From: Robbsia andropogonis
GTDB taxonomy: Bacteria; Pseudomonadota; Gammaproteobacteria; Burkholderiales; Burkholderiaceae
NCBI RefSeq assembly: GCF_000970345.1
Contig: NZ_LAQU01000004.1
Span: 1 to 64,000, forward strand
DNA: 64,000 nt
Direction: 5' to 3'
In this document: piece after piece, positions 18,750 through 27,896 of the stretch
Layout: the number at the start of each line of letters is the position of its first letter
Position numbering within the stretch: position 1 is the first letter of the stretch
Made by a program: the position numbers and the translations under genes
Notes under the pieces: generated by a model
What the model was told of the DNA's origin: nothing
Database searches by the model: none
The model's input: only the letters and a program-made list of their open reading frames with translations

Positions 18750-19607
18750 TCAGTTCCAGTGTGCGCTATCCGGCAACGTCGCACGTCGTACCGACGGCAA
18801 GGCCGCCAACGCGCGACGGCCGCGCTCGCCTAAAAAATATTCCTCGATAAACGGATGGGAGACGCCGGCGACCTCTTCCACGGGTGCCGCGGCAATAACC
18901 CGTCGGTCAGCCAGCACGGCGACACGGGTGGACAGTGAGACCATCGTGTCGAGATCGTGCGTGATCATGACGACGGTCAGTCCCAAGGCGCGATGCAGAC
19001 TCGCGATCAGGTCGACGAAATCATCGGCCGCATTCGGATCGAGACCCGCGGTAGGTTCATCGAGACAAAGCAATTCCGGCTCCAGGGCAAGCGCCCTGGC
19101 GATACCCACACGCTTGATCATGCCGCCGGACAGTTCCGCCGGGAGCTTGTTGGCGTGGCGAAACGACAGTCCGACCATTTCCAATTTCAACATGACGATG
19201 TCGCGCAGGAGATCGTCCGGGATACGGCCGAATTCACGGATCGGTTGCGCGACATTGTCAAACACACTCATCGACGAGAACAACGCGCCGCGCTGAAACA
19301 GCATGCCCGACCGATTGCGCATCATCCGGGTACCCAACGTGGGCCGCGCGGGATCGTCACCGAAGACGCGCACCGTGCCAGCGGTGGGCGCCTCCAATCC
19401 CAGCATCTGTCGCACCAATGTCGTCTTACCCGCGCCGGACCCTCCAACCAGCGACACGATTTCACCCCGGTACACGGTCAGATTCACGTGATTGTGGATC
19501 ACGGTGTCACCAAAGCGCGTACACAGATCGCGAATCTCGATCACCGGCTCGCCCACCGGCGGCGGCGGCGCGGATCGCGCGGCGGCTTCAAAGGCACTGC
19601 GGGTCAT
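18750..19607 (-). CDS. ABC transporter ATP-binding protein, MlaF-like
   Basis: The 285-residue ATPase has Walker A GGSGAGKTT, the signature LSGGM followed by KRVGIARAL, Walker B LLCLDEPTAGLDP and the switch His in ITHD. The LSGGM signature and the GMLFQRGALFSSM segment are typical of the MlaF subgroup that powers MCE transporters. It sits between the permease and MCE genes on the minus strand, 12 bases after the permease stop. Confidence 0.94.
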   Translation of the reverse strand: MTRSAFEAAARSAPPPPVGEPVIEIRDLCTRFGDTVIHNHVNLTVYRGEIVSLVGGSGAGKTTLVRQMLGLEAPTAGTVRVFGDDPARPTLGTRMMRNRSGMLFQRGALFSSMSVFDNVAQPIREFGRIPDDLLRDIVMLKLEMVGLSFRHANKLPAELSGGMIKRVGIARALALEPELLCLDEPTAGLDPNAADDFVDLIASLHRALGLTVVMITHDLDTMVSLSTRVAVLADRRVIAAAPVEEVAGVSHPFIEEYFLGERGRRALAALPSVRRATLPDSAHWN

Positions 19608-19619
19608 ATCGTCCGATCC

Positions 19620-20828
19620 TTAAAGTCCAATGTCCTGGAACACGATGGCGAATACCGCATCGGCAAAGATCACCACCGTGATCGCACTGACCACCGACGA
19701 TGTCGTGCCGGCGCCCAGGCTCTGCGAATTGGCCTTGATACGAAAACCGAAGTGGCAGGCGGTCAAGGCGATCAACGTGCCGAAGACCACGCCTTTTCCC
19801 AGTCCGATCCAGAAATTGACGATGGGCACGGCATTGCGCAGGTTCTGCAGGAACAATGCGAAATCAATACCGAGACCCAGTCGCGCAGCCACCATGCCGC
19901 CCATCAGCGCGATGGCATCGGTCCACATGATCAGCAAGGGCATGGCAATCGCCAGCGCCAGCACACGCGGCAGGACCAGGCGGTTGCCATGCGAGATGCC
20001 CATGACCCGCATGGCGTCCAGCTCCTCCGTCAGCCGCATCACCCCCAGTTGTGCCGTAATCGCCGAACCGGAGCGCCCCGCCACGAGGATGGCCGCCAGG
20101 ACCGGTCCCAATTCGCGGATGATCGACAGCCCGAGAATCTTCACGATATAAGCGTTCGCCCCGAAAGCGGCCAGTTGCTGCGCGGAGAGGTAGCCCAATA
20201 CGATGCCGATCAGGAAGGCGACAAGCGCCGTGATGCCTAGCGCCTGCGCTCCCATTACGTAGATCTGCGCCGATAGCGCACGCCATGGCATCCGCGAAGG
20301 ATGCGCGATGACGATGCCAAGATCCTGCACCACACCACCGAATAGGGTGATGCCGCTGCGCAGATGTGAACCGAACGTGAAAATCGCCAGCCCAAAGCGG
20401 GTGATGGGATCGATACGCGGCACGTCCTCCGGCGACTCGTGTGGCTGAGCGTCCAGCAACGCGATGCGGTCGAAGATGCCGCGTTGCGTGTCCGTGAGCG
20501 TGACATGGTCGGGCAGCTTGCGGCCCCACGTTCGCCAAAGCAGTTGACCACCGGCGTGATCGAGGCGCTCGATCGCCGTCAGGTCCCAGGCCGCCAGCGG
20601 CCGTTCGCGCGCATGGCGCAACAACGCGCCCGCATGATCACGATCAGACGCGAGCGCGAGCGCCGTCCATTGCCCGGACAAGCGGGCAGTACGACCAAGC
20701 GGCCCAGGCATGCCATCCGGGTCGCGCGACGCCGCGCTGCCTAGCTGCGCTTGCGGGTCCTCGTCGACCGTCAGCGAAGGGGGCGCTTCCAGATTCGAAG
20801 GCACGGTATCTCCAAACATCCACGGCAT
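19620..20828 (-). CDS. ABC transporter permease, MlaE-like, with N-terminal STAS-like domain
   Basis: The 402-residue protein starts with a hydrophilic domain containing WDLTAIERLDHAGGQLLW, resembling a STAS module as in the B component of Mla systems. It then has the MlaE permease domain with conserved REIGP-like RELGPVLAAILVAGRSGSA and a following ELGV-like TAQLGVMRLTEELDA. It is the first gene of the four-gene operon for phospholipid trafficking in the inner membrane. A GGGAG site lies just before the ATG. Confidence 0.92.
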   Translation of the reverse strand: MPWMFGDTVPSNLEAPPSLTVDEDPQAQLGSAASRDPDGMPGPLGRTARLSGQWTALALASDRDHAGALLRHARERPLAAWDLTAIERLDHAGGQLLWRTWGRKLPDHVTLTDTQRGIFDRIALLDAQPHESPEDVPRIDPITRFGLAIFTFGSHLRSGITLFGGVVQDLGIVIAHPSRMPWRALSAQIYVMGAQALGITALVAFLIGIVLGYLSAQQLAAFGANAYIVKILGLSIIRELGPVLAAILVAGRSGSAITAQLGVMRLTEELDAMRVMGISHGNRLVLPRVLALAIAMPLLIMWTDAIALMGGMVAARLGLGIDFALFLQNLRNAVPIVNFWIGLGKGVVFGTLIALTACHFGFRIKANSQSLGAGTTSSVVSAITVVIFADAVFAIVFQDIGL

Positions 20829-20886
20829 CGGCTCCCATTGTATACAGACCCGCTCAAGGACGACGGCGCAACGCTACAATGCGCGA

Positions 20887-22833
20887 ATGAATACGACCCG
20901 TTCTTATGGCGTTCTGGATCGCCGCCACGTCGCCTCCCGACTCCCCGATGGCTGGGTGCTGGAATCCGTTGCACAAACCGGCTCGACCAACACGGATCTC
21001 CTCTCACGCTGGGCCAACGACCCGGCGCAGCCACATCCTGACGCCACGCCAATCAAGCCGTGGTTACGTGCCCTGACAGCCCCCATCGATTGGGCACGCA
21101 GCTGCGCCGCTTTTCCGCCGATCGTGCGCGTCGCCGATGAGCAAACGGCGGGACGGGGTCGCCAGGGTCGCCCCTGGCGTACCGTGCCGGGAGAAGGGCT
21201 ACTTTTTTCGATCGGCATCGTGATGCCCTGTTCGGTGGACGCATTGGCTGGGCTGAGTCTCGCGGTGGGACTCGGTATTGTCGAGGGGTTGCGCGCGCTG
21301 CCGGCCATGACGCCGGCGCGCGCGCGCCGCCTCGGCTTGAAATGGCCGAACGATATTCTTCTCGACGACGCCAAGCTCGGCGGTGTCCTGATCGAAGTGG
21401 CCGGTACTGGCGCGCACGCATGCGCCGTCGTAATTGGCATTGGCTTGAACCTCCGCGGCACGCCCGCGCCGGCGGCAAGCGATGTGGGCAGCCCGCAAGG
21501 CCTGCCGCCTGCCTGCCTGGCCATGCTGATGCGGCAGGGGGATTCAGCCGAGGACAGTGTATCGCGCGGCCCCGACGATTCGCACGATCATCGACCGGAT
21601 ACCTGGCGTGGTGATGTGCTTTGCGCGATTACGCACGCGCTGGTGACGCGGCTCTCGACTTTTTCGACATCCGGTTTTGAAGCAATGCGCGAGGCCTGGT
21701 GGCGCGTGCATCGTTTCGCCGGGCGTCCGATTCGCATCCTGGATGGCGGTGTCGAGAAAGTAAGCGGCATCGCCGCGGGCGTCGACGCGCGTGGCCAGTT
21801 GCTCGTGGACACGGGGATCGGTGGCACCTGTTCAGCCGGGGAAAGCGGCTACCCCATGGACGCCCGCGCCGACGATCATCCGGGTGCCGATGCGGTGACG
21901 ACAGGTAAATGGGTGGCGGTGCAGGCAGGGGATGTCTCTCTGCGACTGGCCGAACATGCGCCCGTGCGTCACCGCCTGCTTATCGACTCGGGAAACAGTC
22001 GGCTCAAGTGGGCGCTCACCGACGCTGCGGGAACATGGCTCGCGCACGGCGCGGGCACCGCCGCGCCTGCTCCCTCTCTCGACAACGTCGCGACGTCGGA
22101 CGCAGTCGCCGCATTACGATCCCCCACCGCATTAGAGGCTGATGCCACCGAACAACTACAGCAGGCGTGGCGCACGCTGACGCCACCGGATGAAATCTGG
22201 ATATCAAACGTCGCCGGCGCGACGATTGCCGCAAGCATCGCGGCGGCCTGCAGCGCCATGTGGCCGAATACGCCACGGCATGTCATTCGCGCCCAACCAG
22301 CGCAATGCGGCGTGGTCAACACCTACGCGCAGCCCGAGACGCTCGGCAGCGACCGGTGGGCCGGCATGATCGCCGCCCATGCGGCCTATCCGGGTGAGGC
22401 GCTATTGATTGCCACGTTCGGCACGGCAACGACGATCGATACGATCAGTGCGGACGGCCGGTTCAACGGTGGCTGGATCGCGCCAGGCTGGAGCGTCATG
22501 TTGCGCTCACTCGGGCAACACGCGGCGCAGCTGCCGACGTTGCATGACGCCGATGTCCACGCAGGCATGGCAGCCGGGTTCGCGCGTACTACGCGCGAGG
22601 CCATCGTGGAGGGATGCCGCCAGGCGCAAGCTGGCCTGATCATGTCGGCATGGCGGACCTGGGAAGACGATGCGACCGACGCGTCGGCCCCGCGCCGCTG
22701 CATCGTCGCGGGCGGTGCCGCCCGGGAAGTACTGCCGGTATTGTCGATGCCGATCACTCGACATGACGATCTCGTCCTGCAGGGCTTATCGCATATCGCG
22801 CGCGCACCGGCATCTCCCGAGGAGAAGCGGTAA
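20887..22833 (+). CDS. birA-coaX: Fused biotin--[acetyl-CoA-carboxylase] ligase (BirA) / type III pantothenate kinase (CoaX)
   Basis: A single 648-residue frame carries two enzymes. Residues 1 to about 355 are biotin protein ligase: TGSTN at 31-35, the biotinyl-AMP loop GRGRQGR at 89-95 and KWPND at 152-156, with a C-terminal KVSGIAAGV domain. There is no N-terminal DNA-binding helix-turn-helix, so it is probably not a repressor. Residues from about 362 are CoaX, the first step of coenzyme A synthesis: LLIDSGNSRLKW, LGSDRWAG, then TFGTATTID and GGWIAPG. No stop separates them. The ATG at 20887 is chosen because the upstream frame overlaps the divergent permease. Inserts rich in Pro/Asp/Ala occur at 45-79 and about 195-240. 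Confidence 0.92.
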   Translation: MNTTRSYGVLDRRHVASRLPDGWVLESVAQTGSTNTDLLSRWANDPAQPHPDATPIKPWLRALTAPIDWARSCAAFPPIVRVADEQTAGRGRQGRPWRTVPGEGLLFSIGIVMPCSVDALAGLSLAVGLGIVEGLRALPAMTPARARRLGLKWPNDILLDDAKLGGVLIEVAGTGAHACAVVIGIGLNLRGTPAPAASDVGSPQGLPPACLAMLMRQGDSAEDSVSRGPDDSHDHRPDTWRGDVLCAITHALVTRLSTFSTSGFEAMREAWWRVHRFAGRPIRILDGGVEKVSGIAAGVDARGQLLVDTGIGGTCSAGESGYPMDARADDHPGADAVTTGKWVAVQAGDVSLRLAEHAPVRHRLLIDSGNSRLKWALTDAAGTWLAHGAGTAAPAPSLDNVATSDAVAALRSPTALEADATEQLQQAWRTLTPPDEIWISNVAGATIAASIAAACSAMWPNTPRHVIRAQPAQCGVVNTYAQPETLGSDRWAGMIAAHAAYPGEALLIATFGTATTIDTISADGRFNGGWIAPGWSVMLRSLGQHAAQLPTLHDADVHAGMAAGFARTTREAIVEGCRQAQAGLIMSAWRTWEDDATDASAPRRCIVAGGAAREVLPVLSMPITRHDDLVLQGLSHIARAPASPEEKR

Positions 22834-23008
22834 GCAAGATATAGAGGAAATGGAGCACATCCGCCGACGGCCGCCGGCGGGCATCGTGTGCTAACGCGAT
22901 AGGGCATCGCCACACGAGAACGCGCTAACGCTGCCCGAGATGCGCGCTACAGGCTGGCCGGGATAACGTCGCACCGGCCTGTAAGGCCAACGCACTGCAA
23001 GCACGCGC

Positions 23009-23566
23009 TCAGGAAGCCGCGCGGACCTTGCGCAGCAGCGCCGTGGTCGAGCGCTGATGCTCGAAGGGAATGGCGATCGCACGGCCGCCCCATCCGCGCA
23101 CGAGCGCGGACTCGGGCAGCGCATCCATATCGTAGTCGCCGCCCTTGACCAGGACATCGGGCCGCAAGGCGCGGATCAGCTCGACCGGCGTCGATTCAGC
23201 GAAACCGATCACCGCATCGACGTCGGCCAGCGCAGCCAGCAAGGCCATACGGTCCGCTTCGGCGTTGATCGGACGGTCCTCCCCCTTGCCCAAGGTTCGG
23301 ACCGACGCATCACTGTTGACCCCGACAATCAGGAAAGCGCCCAACGCACGCGCGCGCGCCAGATAGGTGACGTGTCCGCGATGCAGAATGTCAAACACCC
23401 CGTTGGTGAACACCACCGGTTCGGGCAGGTCCGCACGCCGCGCGAGCAGCGTTTCCAACGTCACGATCTTACGTTCGAAGCCGGGCGCGTGCGACGGCGA
23501 CGCCATGGTGCTCGTCGATGCGGAGGAGGCGGGTGTCGACACCATGGATGCCCGTTCTTCCGTCAC
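23009..23566 (-). CDS. rfaE2: D-glycero-beta-D-manno-heptose 1-phosphate adenylyltransferase (HldE C-domain, RfaE2)
   Basis: The 185-residue nucleotidyltransferase has FTNGVFDILHRGHVTYL with the HxGH ATP-binding motif, then VGVNSDASV and VKGGDYD. It makes ADP-heptose precursor for lipopolysaccharide inner core. It corresponds to the C-terminal half of E. coli HldE; the kinase half is a separate gene in this group and is not in the window. The GTG at 23566 overlaps the stop of the preceding ferritin-like gene (GTGA). A start at 23545 is also possible, since the first 25 residues are not conserved. Confidence 0.92.
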   Translation of the reverse strand: MTEERASMVSTPASSASTSTMASPSHAPGFERKIVTLETLLARRADLPEPVVFTNGVFDILHRGHVTYLARARALGAFLIVGVNSDASVRTLGKGEDRPINAEADRMALLAALADVDAVIGFAESTPVELIRALRPDVLVKGGDYDMDALPESALVRGWGGRAIAIPFEHQRSTTALLRKVRAAS

Positions 23567-24444
23567 ACGCCGACAGGCGCCGGGGTGCTGTCGCCGGCCG
23601 CGGCCTGCATCCGCTGAACCACTTCCTTGCGATACCGGTTCAACTCCTGCACCGATGCGAACGGACGCTCGAACAAGATCGACAGGTTATGCAGGATGCG
23701 CTCGACCACCTTGGTCTCCCACACCGAATCGAACAGGATCTGTTCGTCAAGCCAATGCTCCAGCCAATCCGGGTCCGGCAACCGCGACTGCACTGTATCG
23801 CGCGGGAACAGTTCCTGGTTCACATGCAGATTGGTCGGATGCAGCGGCTTCTCGGTACGACGCGCGGAGGCCATCAACACGCCGATCTTCGCGAACGCCG
23901 CTCGCGCCACGTCACCGGTCTGCGACAACGCACGCTTCATGTAGCGCAAATACGCCCCGCCGTGACGGGCCTCGTCACGCGAGATGGTTTCGTAGATGGC
24001 CTTGATGACCGGCTCGGTATGCCATTCCGCGGCACGGCGATACCAGTGATTCAGTCGGATTTCACCGCAGAAATGCAGCATCAACGTCTCGAGCGGCGGT
24101 GCCGGATCGAACGGGAAACGCACCTCATGCAACTCTTTTTCGGTTGGTACGAGATCGGGACGGAACCGGCGCAAGTACTCCATCAGTACCAGCGAATGCT
24201 TCTGTTCCTCGAAGAACCAGACGCTCATGAACGCCGAGAAATCGCTGTCGTGACGATTGTCACGCAGAAACATCTCAGTGGCCGGAAGAGCCGACCACTC
24301 GGTGATCGCGTTCATCTTGACCGTCTTCGCCTGCTCGTCAGACAACAACGAAGCGTCGAATTTATCCCAGGGGATATCCTTATCCATATCCCAGCGAACC
24401 GACTCGAGCGATCTGTAGAGTTCGGGGTAAAGCATACCGTTCAT
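23563..24444 (-). CDS. Ferritin-like di-iron protein (acyl-ACP-desaturase-like)
   Basis: The 293-residue helical protein has two di-iron motifs, FFEEQKHS and SRDEARHGG (ExxH-type), spaced as in the acyl-ACP desaturase/ferritin-like superfamily. Its activity is unknown; oxidation of an acyl or other lipid substrate is possible. The start at 24444 follows an AGAGGAAAA site. It lies just upstream of, and overlaps, the heptose adenylyltransferase gene. Confidence 0.75.
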   Translation of the reverse strand: MNGMLYPELYRSLESVRWDMDKDIPWDKFDASLLSDEQAKTVKMNAITEWSALPATEMFLRDNRHDSDFSAFMSVWFFEEQKHSLVLMEYLRRFRPDLVPTEKELHEVRFPFDPAPPLETLMLHFCGEIRLNHWYRRAAEWHTEPVIKAIYETISRDEARHGGAYLRYMKRALSQTGDVARAAFAKIGVLMASARRTEKPLHPTNLHVNQELFPRDTVQSRLPDPDWLEHWLDEQILFDSVWETKVVERILHNLSILFERPFASVQELNRYRKEVVQRMQAAAGDSTPAPVGV

Positions 24445-24674
24445 TTTTCCTCTAACCTCATCGGTGTGGCCACGACAACGTTCGACACCGGCGTACGTGC
24501 GAGGCACGCGAGCAGCAAGCTCGCCCAATACCCCGACACCCGGCCGCTCCACCAGTCAACCCGTCATCGCGCCCGCTCGCGCGACGCACGGAGCAAAGCT
24601 TACAACTGTTGGGCCGCATAATAACATGCAGACTTTTCCATCTACCAAGCAACCACCGTGATTCCCATCTTCTC

Positions 24675-25358
24675 ATGCGTAGGATCAAAAAAACGAATAT
24701 CGTCAATTCGATAGGGACATGGTGTCGATCTTGCGCGACGCCATGCGCCGCTACGTTGCGCGCTTTTACAACACCTTCGCAAATCTTGCGCCACGCTCTT
24801 TCCACCGGCATCCGTGGCGCCGCGCTGGCGTTGGTGTGTGTGGTATCACTCGCGGTCGCTCCACGCATGGCAATCGCCTATGATCCGTTGGATTTCGTAC
24901 CGGATCAGGTCGCAGCGGCCCGGTTGTATGGTAGTGCGCTGCTAAGGCGGTATGGGCGGCCGGTCTACGACATCAAGCTCTTTGTCGATCTGGGCACCTT
25001 TTCCGCCGATGATCTATCACGCGAATCGTTTGCGTTGGACCTGGAGTATCGCAACGATCATACCGCCAACCATCTGGCCAGCGAATTCGCTGGCCAGATG
25101 GCCGATCAAGGAATAGCAAATGGCGCACAGATTCGTGTCTGGCAGCGTCAATTGACGCAATTTTTGCCCACGGTGCAACCCGGCGATCACTTGACCGCCG
25201 TCTTCCGTCCCAATGAGGGCACCCAGTTCTTTCTCAATGGCGAGCCGGTTGGCAAAATTGCCGGCAACGAATTCTGTCGAGCGTTTTTCGGTATTTGGCT
25301 GGATACGAGCACCACGATGCCAAGCGTTCGGTCGCGGTTACTCAAAGGTGCCGGTTAA
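24675..25358 (+). CDS. Secreted chalcone-isomerase-like domain protein
   Basis: The protein of about 227 residues has a signal peptide (GAALALVCVVSLAVAPRMAIA) and a domain with ARLYGSALLRRYGRPVYDIKL, then FFLNGEPVGKI and FFGIWLD, the pattern of bacterial chalcone-isomerase-like proteins (Chalcone_3). Family function is unclear. The start is uncertain because no convincing ribosome-binding site precedes the ATG at 24675, and starts further upstream or downstream cannot be excluded. A 32-base perfect palindrome lies inside the gene at 25070-25101. Confidence 0.72.
   Translation: MRRIKKTNIVNSIGTWCRSCATPCAATLRAFTTPSQILRHALSTGIRGAALALVCVVSLAVAPRMAIAYDPLDFVPDQVAAARLYGSALLRRYGRPVYDIKLFVDLGTFSADDLSRESFALDLEYRNDHTANHLASEFAGQMADQGIANGAQIRVWQRQLTQFLPTVQPGDHLTAVFRPNEGTQFFLNGEPVGKIAGNEFCRAFFGIWLDTSTTMPSVRSRLLKGAG
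25070..25101. repeat. Perfect 32-bp palindrome inside a coding region
   Basis: The left arm begins CCATCTGG and runs to 25085; the right arm begins at 25086 and ends CCAGATGG. All 16 positions pair with no spacer, and the centre is GAATTC. It falls within codons for the sequence HLASEFAGQM of the chalcone-isomerase-like gene. Confidence 0.9.
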
Positions 25359-25470
25359 AACGCGGCACCCCCTTTCATCCCGCCACGATACCGGCATGGG
25401 GAGATAGGCGGGTGATGACGAGGGAGCCACCTCCCCCTGCCACTCTGCGCCCCCGGTGCCGCAAGGCACG

Positions 25471-26622
25471 TCAAACCGATGACGGGGATTTTCGATGGGG
25501 CGGGCGCCCCCCGGCGTTCTGACTGGCCGGTCGCGTCACAGCGCTGCCATTCGCCCCTTTCGACGTCGTTGCCGGGCGTGGCGGCGCGCGTTTCGCAACA
25601 GGTTTCACCGGCTGCTTGGCGGCCGACACCGGTGCGGGTACGGACTGTCCGCCGTCCGTCTGGCGTGGGGGGGCGGCTGTTGCACGGGAACCCGCCACTG
25701 CCCCGGCAATCGGTGCCGCGGCATTCTTCCCCTGGACATCTTCTTTGCTTACCGCCGGGCGCGAGGTCTCGCCAGCGTCCGTCGGCGGCGCGACCGATGC
25801 GGCGGCGGCGGCCATTTGCTGGAACTGATCGTTCAGCATGGCCCACCAGCGCTGTGGATCGAGCGCCGGCACCGCGGCCAATCCAGCCGCCATGGCTTCG
25901 CCGGCGGCTTCCACGGACGGATCGGGGGACGCGCCAGCGGCGCCGTCACGCATCGATTGCGTCGCCGCATCGCTTGCCGCCGCGGTGGCCGCGCCGAATG
26001 CCCGCAATGTGGCCAACGTCGCACGTTGGACTTCCAACGCCTGCGTTGTCGATTGCAGCATTTGCAGATTCAATTTCAACCAATGCTCGACCGCGCGCAG
26101 ATCAGCGATCCGTTTGTCGAGTTCGTCAACCTGTGTCAGCGGCGCAATCATCTCGGACATCATCGATAACGACGGCGACAATCCGGCGAACGGCGCGTTG
26201 AAGACGGCACTTGCTGCACTCATGGGATCCGATGCACCGCCTGTTGCCTGGCCGGACGTCCCGGCGATGCCTGACATGCCGGGTGTCATTGCCGCCAGCG
26301 CCGCCATCTGGCCCCACGGCCCGAACGCGCTGAAAGGATTGCCAGACGCGCCCGCGACTCCAGGAAACGTCCCGGGCATCCCTGGGAAGCCTGCCACGTT
26401 CGATGGAAAACCCGGTATCGCGCCAGAAAAGCCTTGCGGAAAAGTACCGGGAGCCATGCCGGGGAAACCGGACGGAAACGCGCCCGCCATAGTGGGAAAC
26501 GGCGAGCTTGCGTCTTTTGCTCCTACTGCCCCAGGCCCTGTCGCGCCTGACGCGTCAGTAGTGGAAGGCACCCACATCGACCATAACTTCTGCCACGCTT
26601 CCGGACCGCCTTGTTCAGACAT
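25471..26622 (-). CDS. phaM: PhaM-like polyhydroxyalkanoate granule regulatory protein
   Basis: The 383-residue protein has the PhaM core (LTQVDELDKRIADLR, then VEHWLKLNLQML) and a basic, Pro/Ala/Lys-rich C-terminus as in PhaM. In Cupriavidus, PhaM binds PHB synthase and DNA and governs granule number and segregation. Residues 42-95 are an unusual Phe-Pro-Gly-rich repeat tract (GFPGM, GTFPG, GFP). The start at 26622 follows a GGAGA site. No phaC or phaP gene lies in the window. Confidence 0.85.
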   Translation of the reverse strand: MSEQGGPEAWQKLWSMWVPSTTDASGATGPGAVGAKDASSPFPTMAGAFPSGFPGMAPGTFPQGFSGAIPGFPSNVAGFPGMPGTFPGVAGASGNPFSAFGPWGQMAALAAMTPGMSGIAGTSGQATGGASDPMSAASAVFNAPFAGLSPSLSMMSEMIAPLTQVDELDKRIADLRAVEHWLKLNLQMLQSTTQALEVQRATLATLRAFGAATAAASDAATQSMRDGAAGASPDPSVEAAGEAMAAGLAAVPALDPQRWWAMLNDQFQQMAAAAASVAPPTDAGETSRPAVSKEDVQGKNAAAPIAGAVAGSRATAAPPRQTDGGQSVPAPVSAAKQPVKPVAKRAPPRPATTSKGANGSAVTRPASQNAGGRPPHRKSPSSV

Positions 26623-26876
26623 CGCATTTCTCCACTGGGCGGCGGTGCGGCCACGCACGACCCGATAAAAACGTTCCTTGCCCGCCTGTCGGTCGAACTG
26701 CGGATGCGGAGACCCGTCGCGATTGCAACGCGAAGGCCGCCCTTCATCAGACCCAACGGCGGACCGGGTCGGCATCGACGCGCACCGCCTGCTTGTACAT
26801 TCGCCTATCTTACAGTGGCACCGCCCGACTGTGGCATGGCCTCGGGTATTAACGGACGATAACGGGGAACGGCCGG

Positions 26877-27809
26877 TCAGGCATCCATGGCGTCGCCATC
26901 AGTGCGTGGTGCCACACTGGTCTCGATCGTACCGCAATACGTCACGCCCTTATCGTCCCGCATATCCACTGCGACGCGGTCCCCTACCGCCAGCATGTCC
27001 GCATCCGGGCGAGCAATGCCGGGCGCGCCAAGCACGATCGTCCCCGCGCCGATACCCTGTTCGCGGCCCAGCAAGGCGGCGACCGTCGCGAAGCCGCCGA
27101 TATCGGCACGCCACGCGGCAGCGGCGTTGGCGGCTGCGTCGGGCTCCGCGATGCGCTGCCCATTTACCTTCAAGTCGATCCGCCGGCGCAATACCCCGTG
27201 ATGCCAGCCTTCGCCGAAAACGTCGGGCGTCACCGCAAGCGGCGCAAAGGCCAACGCATCGTGTGCCGTGGCGTCGAACCATCCCGGCACGGCCTTCGCC
27301 TGAGTCGCTTCGGCCGAGACGGATGGCGATGCCTGGAACGATGCGAACAGCGTCAGTAAACGGACCGCCGAGACCGCCTCCATCGGTGAGGCGCCAGGCG
27401 CGATATCGCCGAGATAAGCGGCCAAGCCTGCGCGTAAAGCGAGTTGTCGTGCATCGTCCGCGACCAGGATGTCGTCGCGCGCGCCGACCAGCGCGTCGGC
27501 CCGACGAGCAGCGAACCATTCACCGGTGGTCGCATTCCCCTCGATCGGATGCGTCGCGTCGATGCATCGCCAGGCGCGCGGTAACGGCGCCATGCAGGCC
27601 GTCGCATCGAATTTGAACGCCCGACGCACTCGCCCACTATTCAACGATTCGTACAGCGTGCGCAACTGGGGAGCATAGAAATGCCAGTCTTCCAGCACCC
27701 GCTGCAATGTCGGCGCAATCGCATCGGCAACCGCGGCGGACTGCAAATCGCGGGACACGACGATCAATTGACCATCGCGGGTGCCATCCTTCAATGTGGC
27801 GAGCTTCAT
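26877..27809 (-). CDS. Fumarylacetoacetate hydrolase (FAH) family protein
   Basis: The 310-residue protein begins MKLATLKDGTRDGQL, as in the Burkholderiales FAH-family group whose genes often lie near aromatic catabolism genes. It ends with the family pattern GIGAGTIVLGAPG and DKGVTYCGTIET. Such enzymes cleave or isomerise beta-diketo or oxaloacetate-like acids using a metal ion. Upstream residues coded to 28076 are not family-like. A start at 27845 is possible. It is divergent from the DUF3108 gene. Confidence 0.8.
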   Translation of the reverse strand: MKLATLKDGTRDGQLIVVSRDLQSAAVADAIAPTLQRVLEDWHFYAPQLRTLYESLNSGRVRRAFKFDATACMAPLPRAWRCIDATHPIEGNATTGEWFAARRADALVGARDDILVADDARQLALRAGLAAYLGDIAPGASPMEAVSAVRLLTLFASFQASPSVSAEATQAKAVPGWFDATAHDALAFAPLAVTPDVFGEGWHHGVLRRRIDLKVNGQRIAEPDAAANAAAAWRADIGGFATVAALLGREQGIGAGTIVLGAPGIARPDADMLAVGDRVAVDMRDDKGVTYCGTIETSVAPRTDGDAMDA

Positions 27810-27896
27810 CGGTAACCAGAAAAAGTAAGGCAGGCGGAGCGCCATTTTACGTGAGTCCTTTGGACAGGCGAGTCGCATTACACATTGGACGAGACA

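Noticed and set aside
18957-20240. A 427-codon open frame on the plus strand
   Set aside because: Antisense to the ABC ATPase and permease, His/Arg/Gln-rich with no domain.
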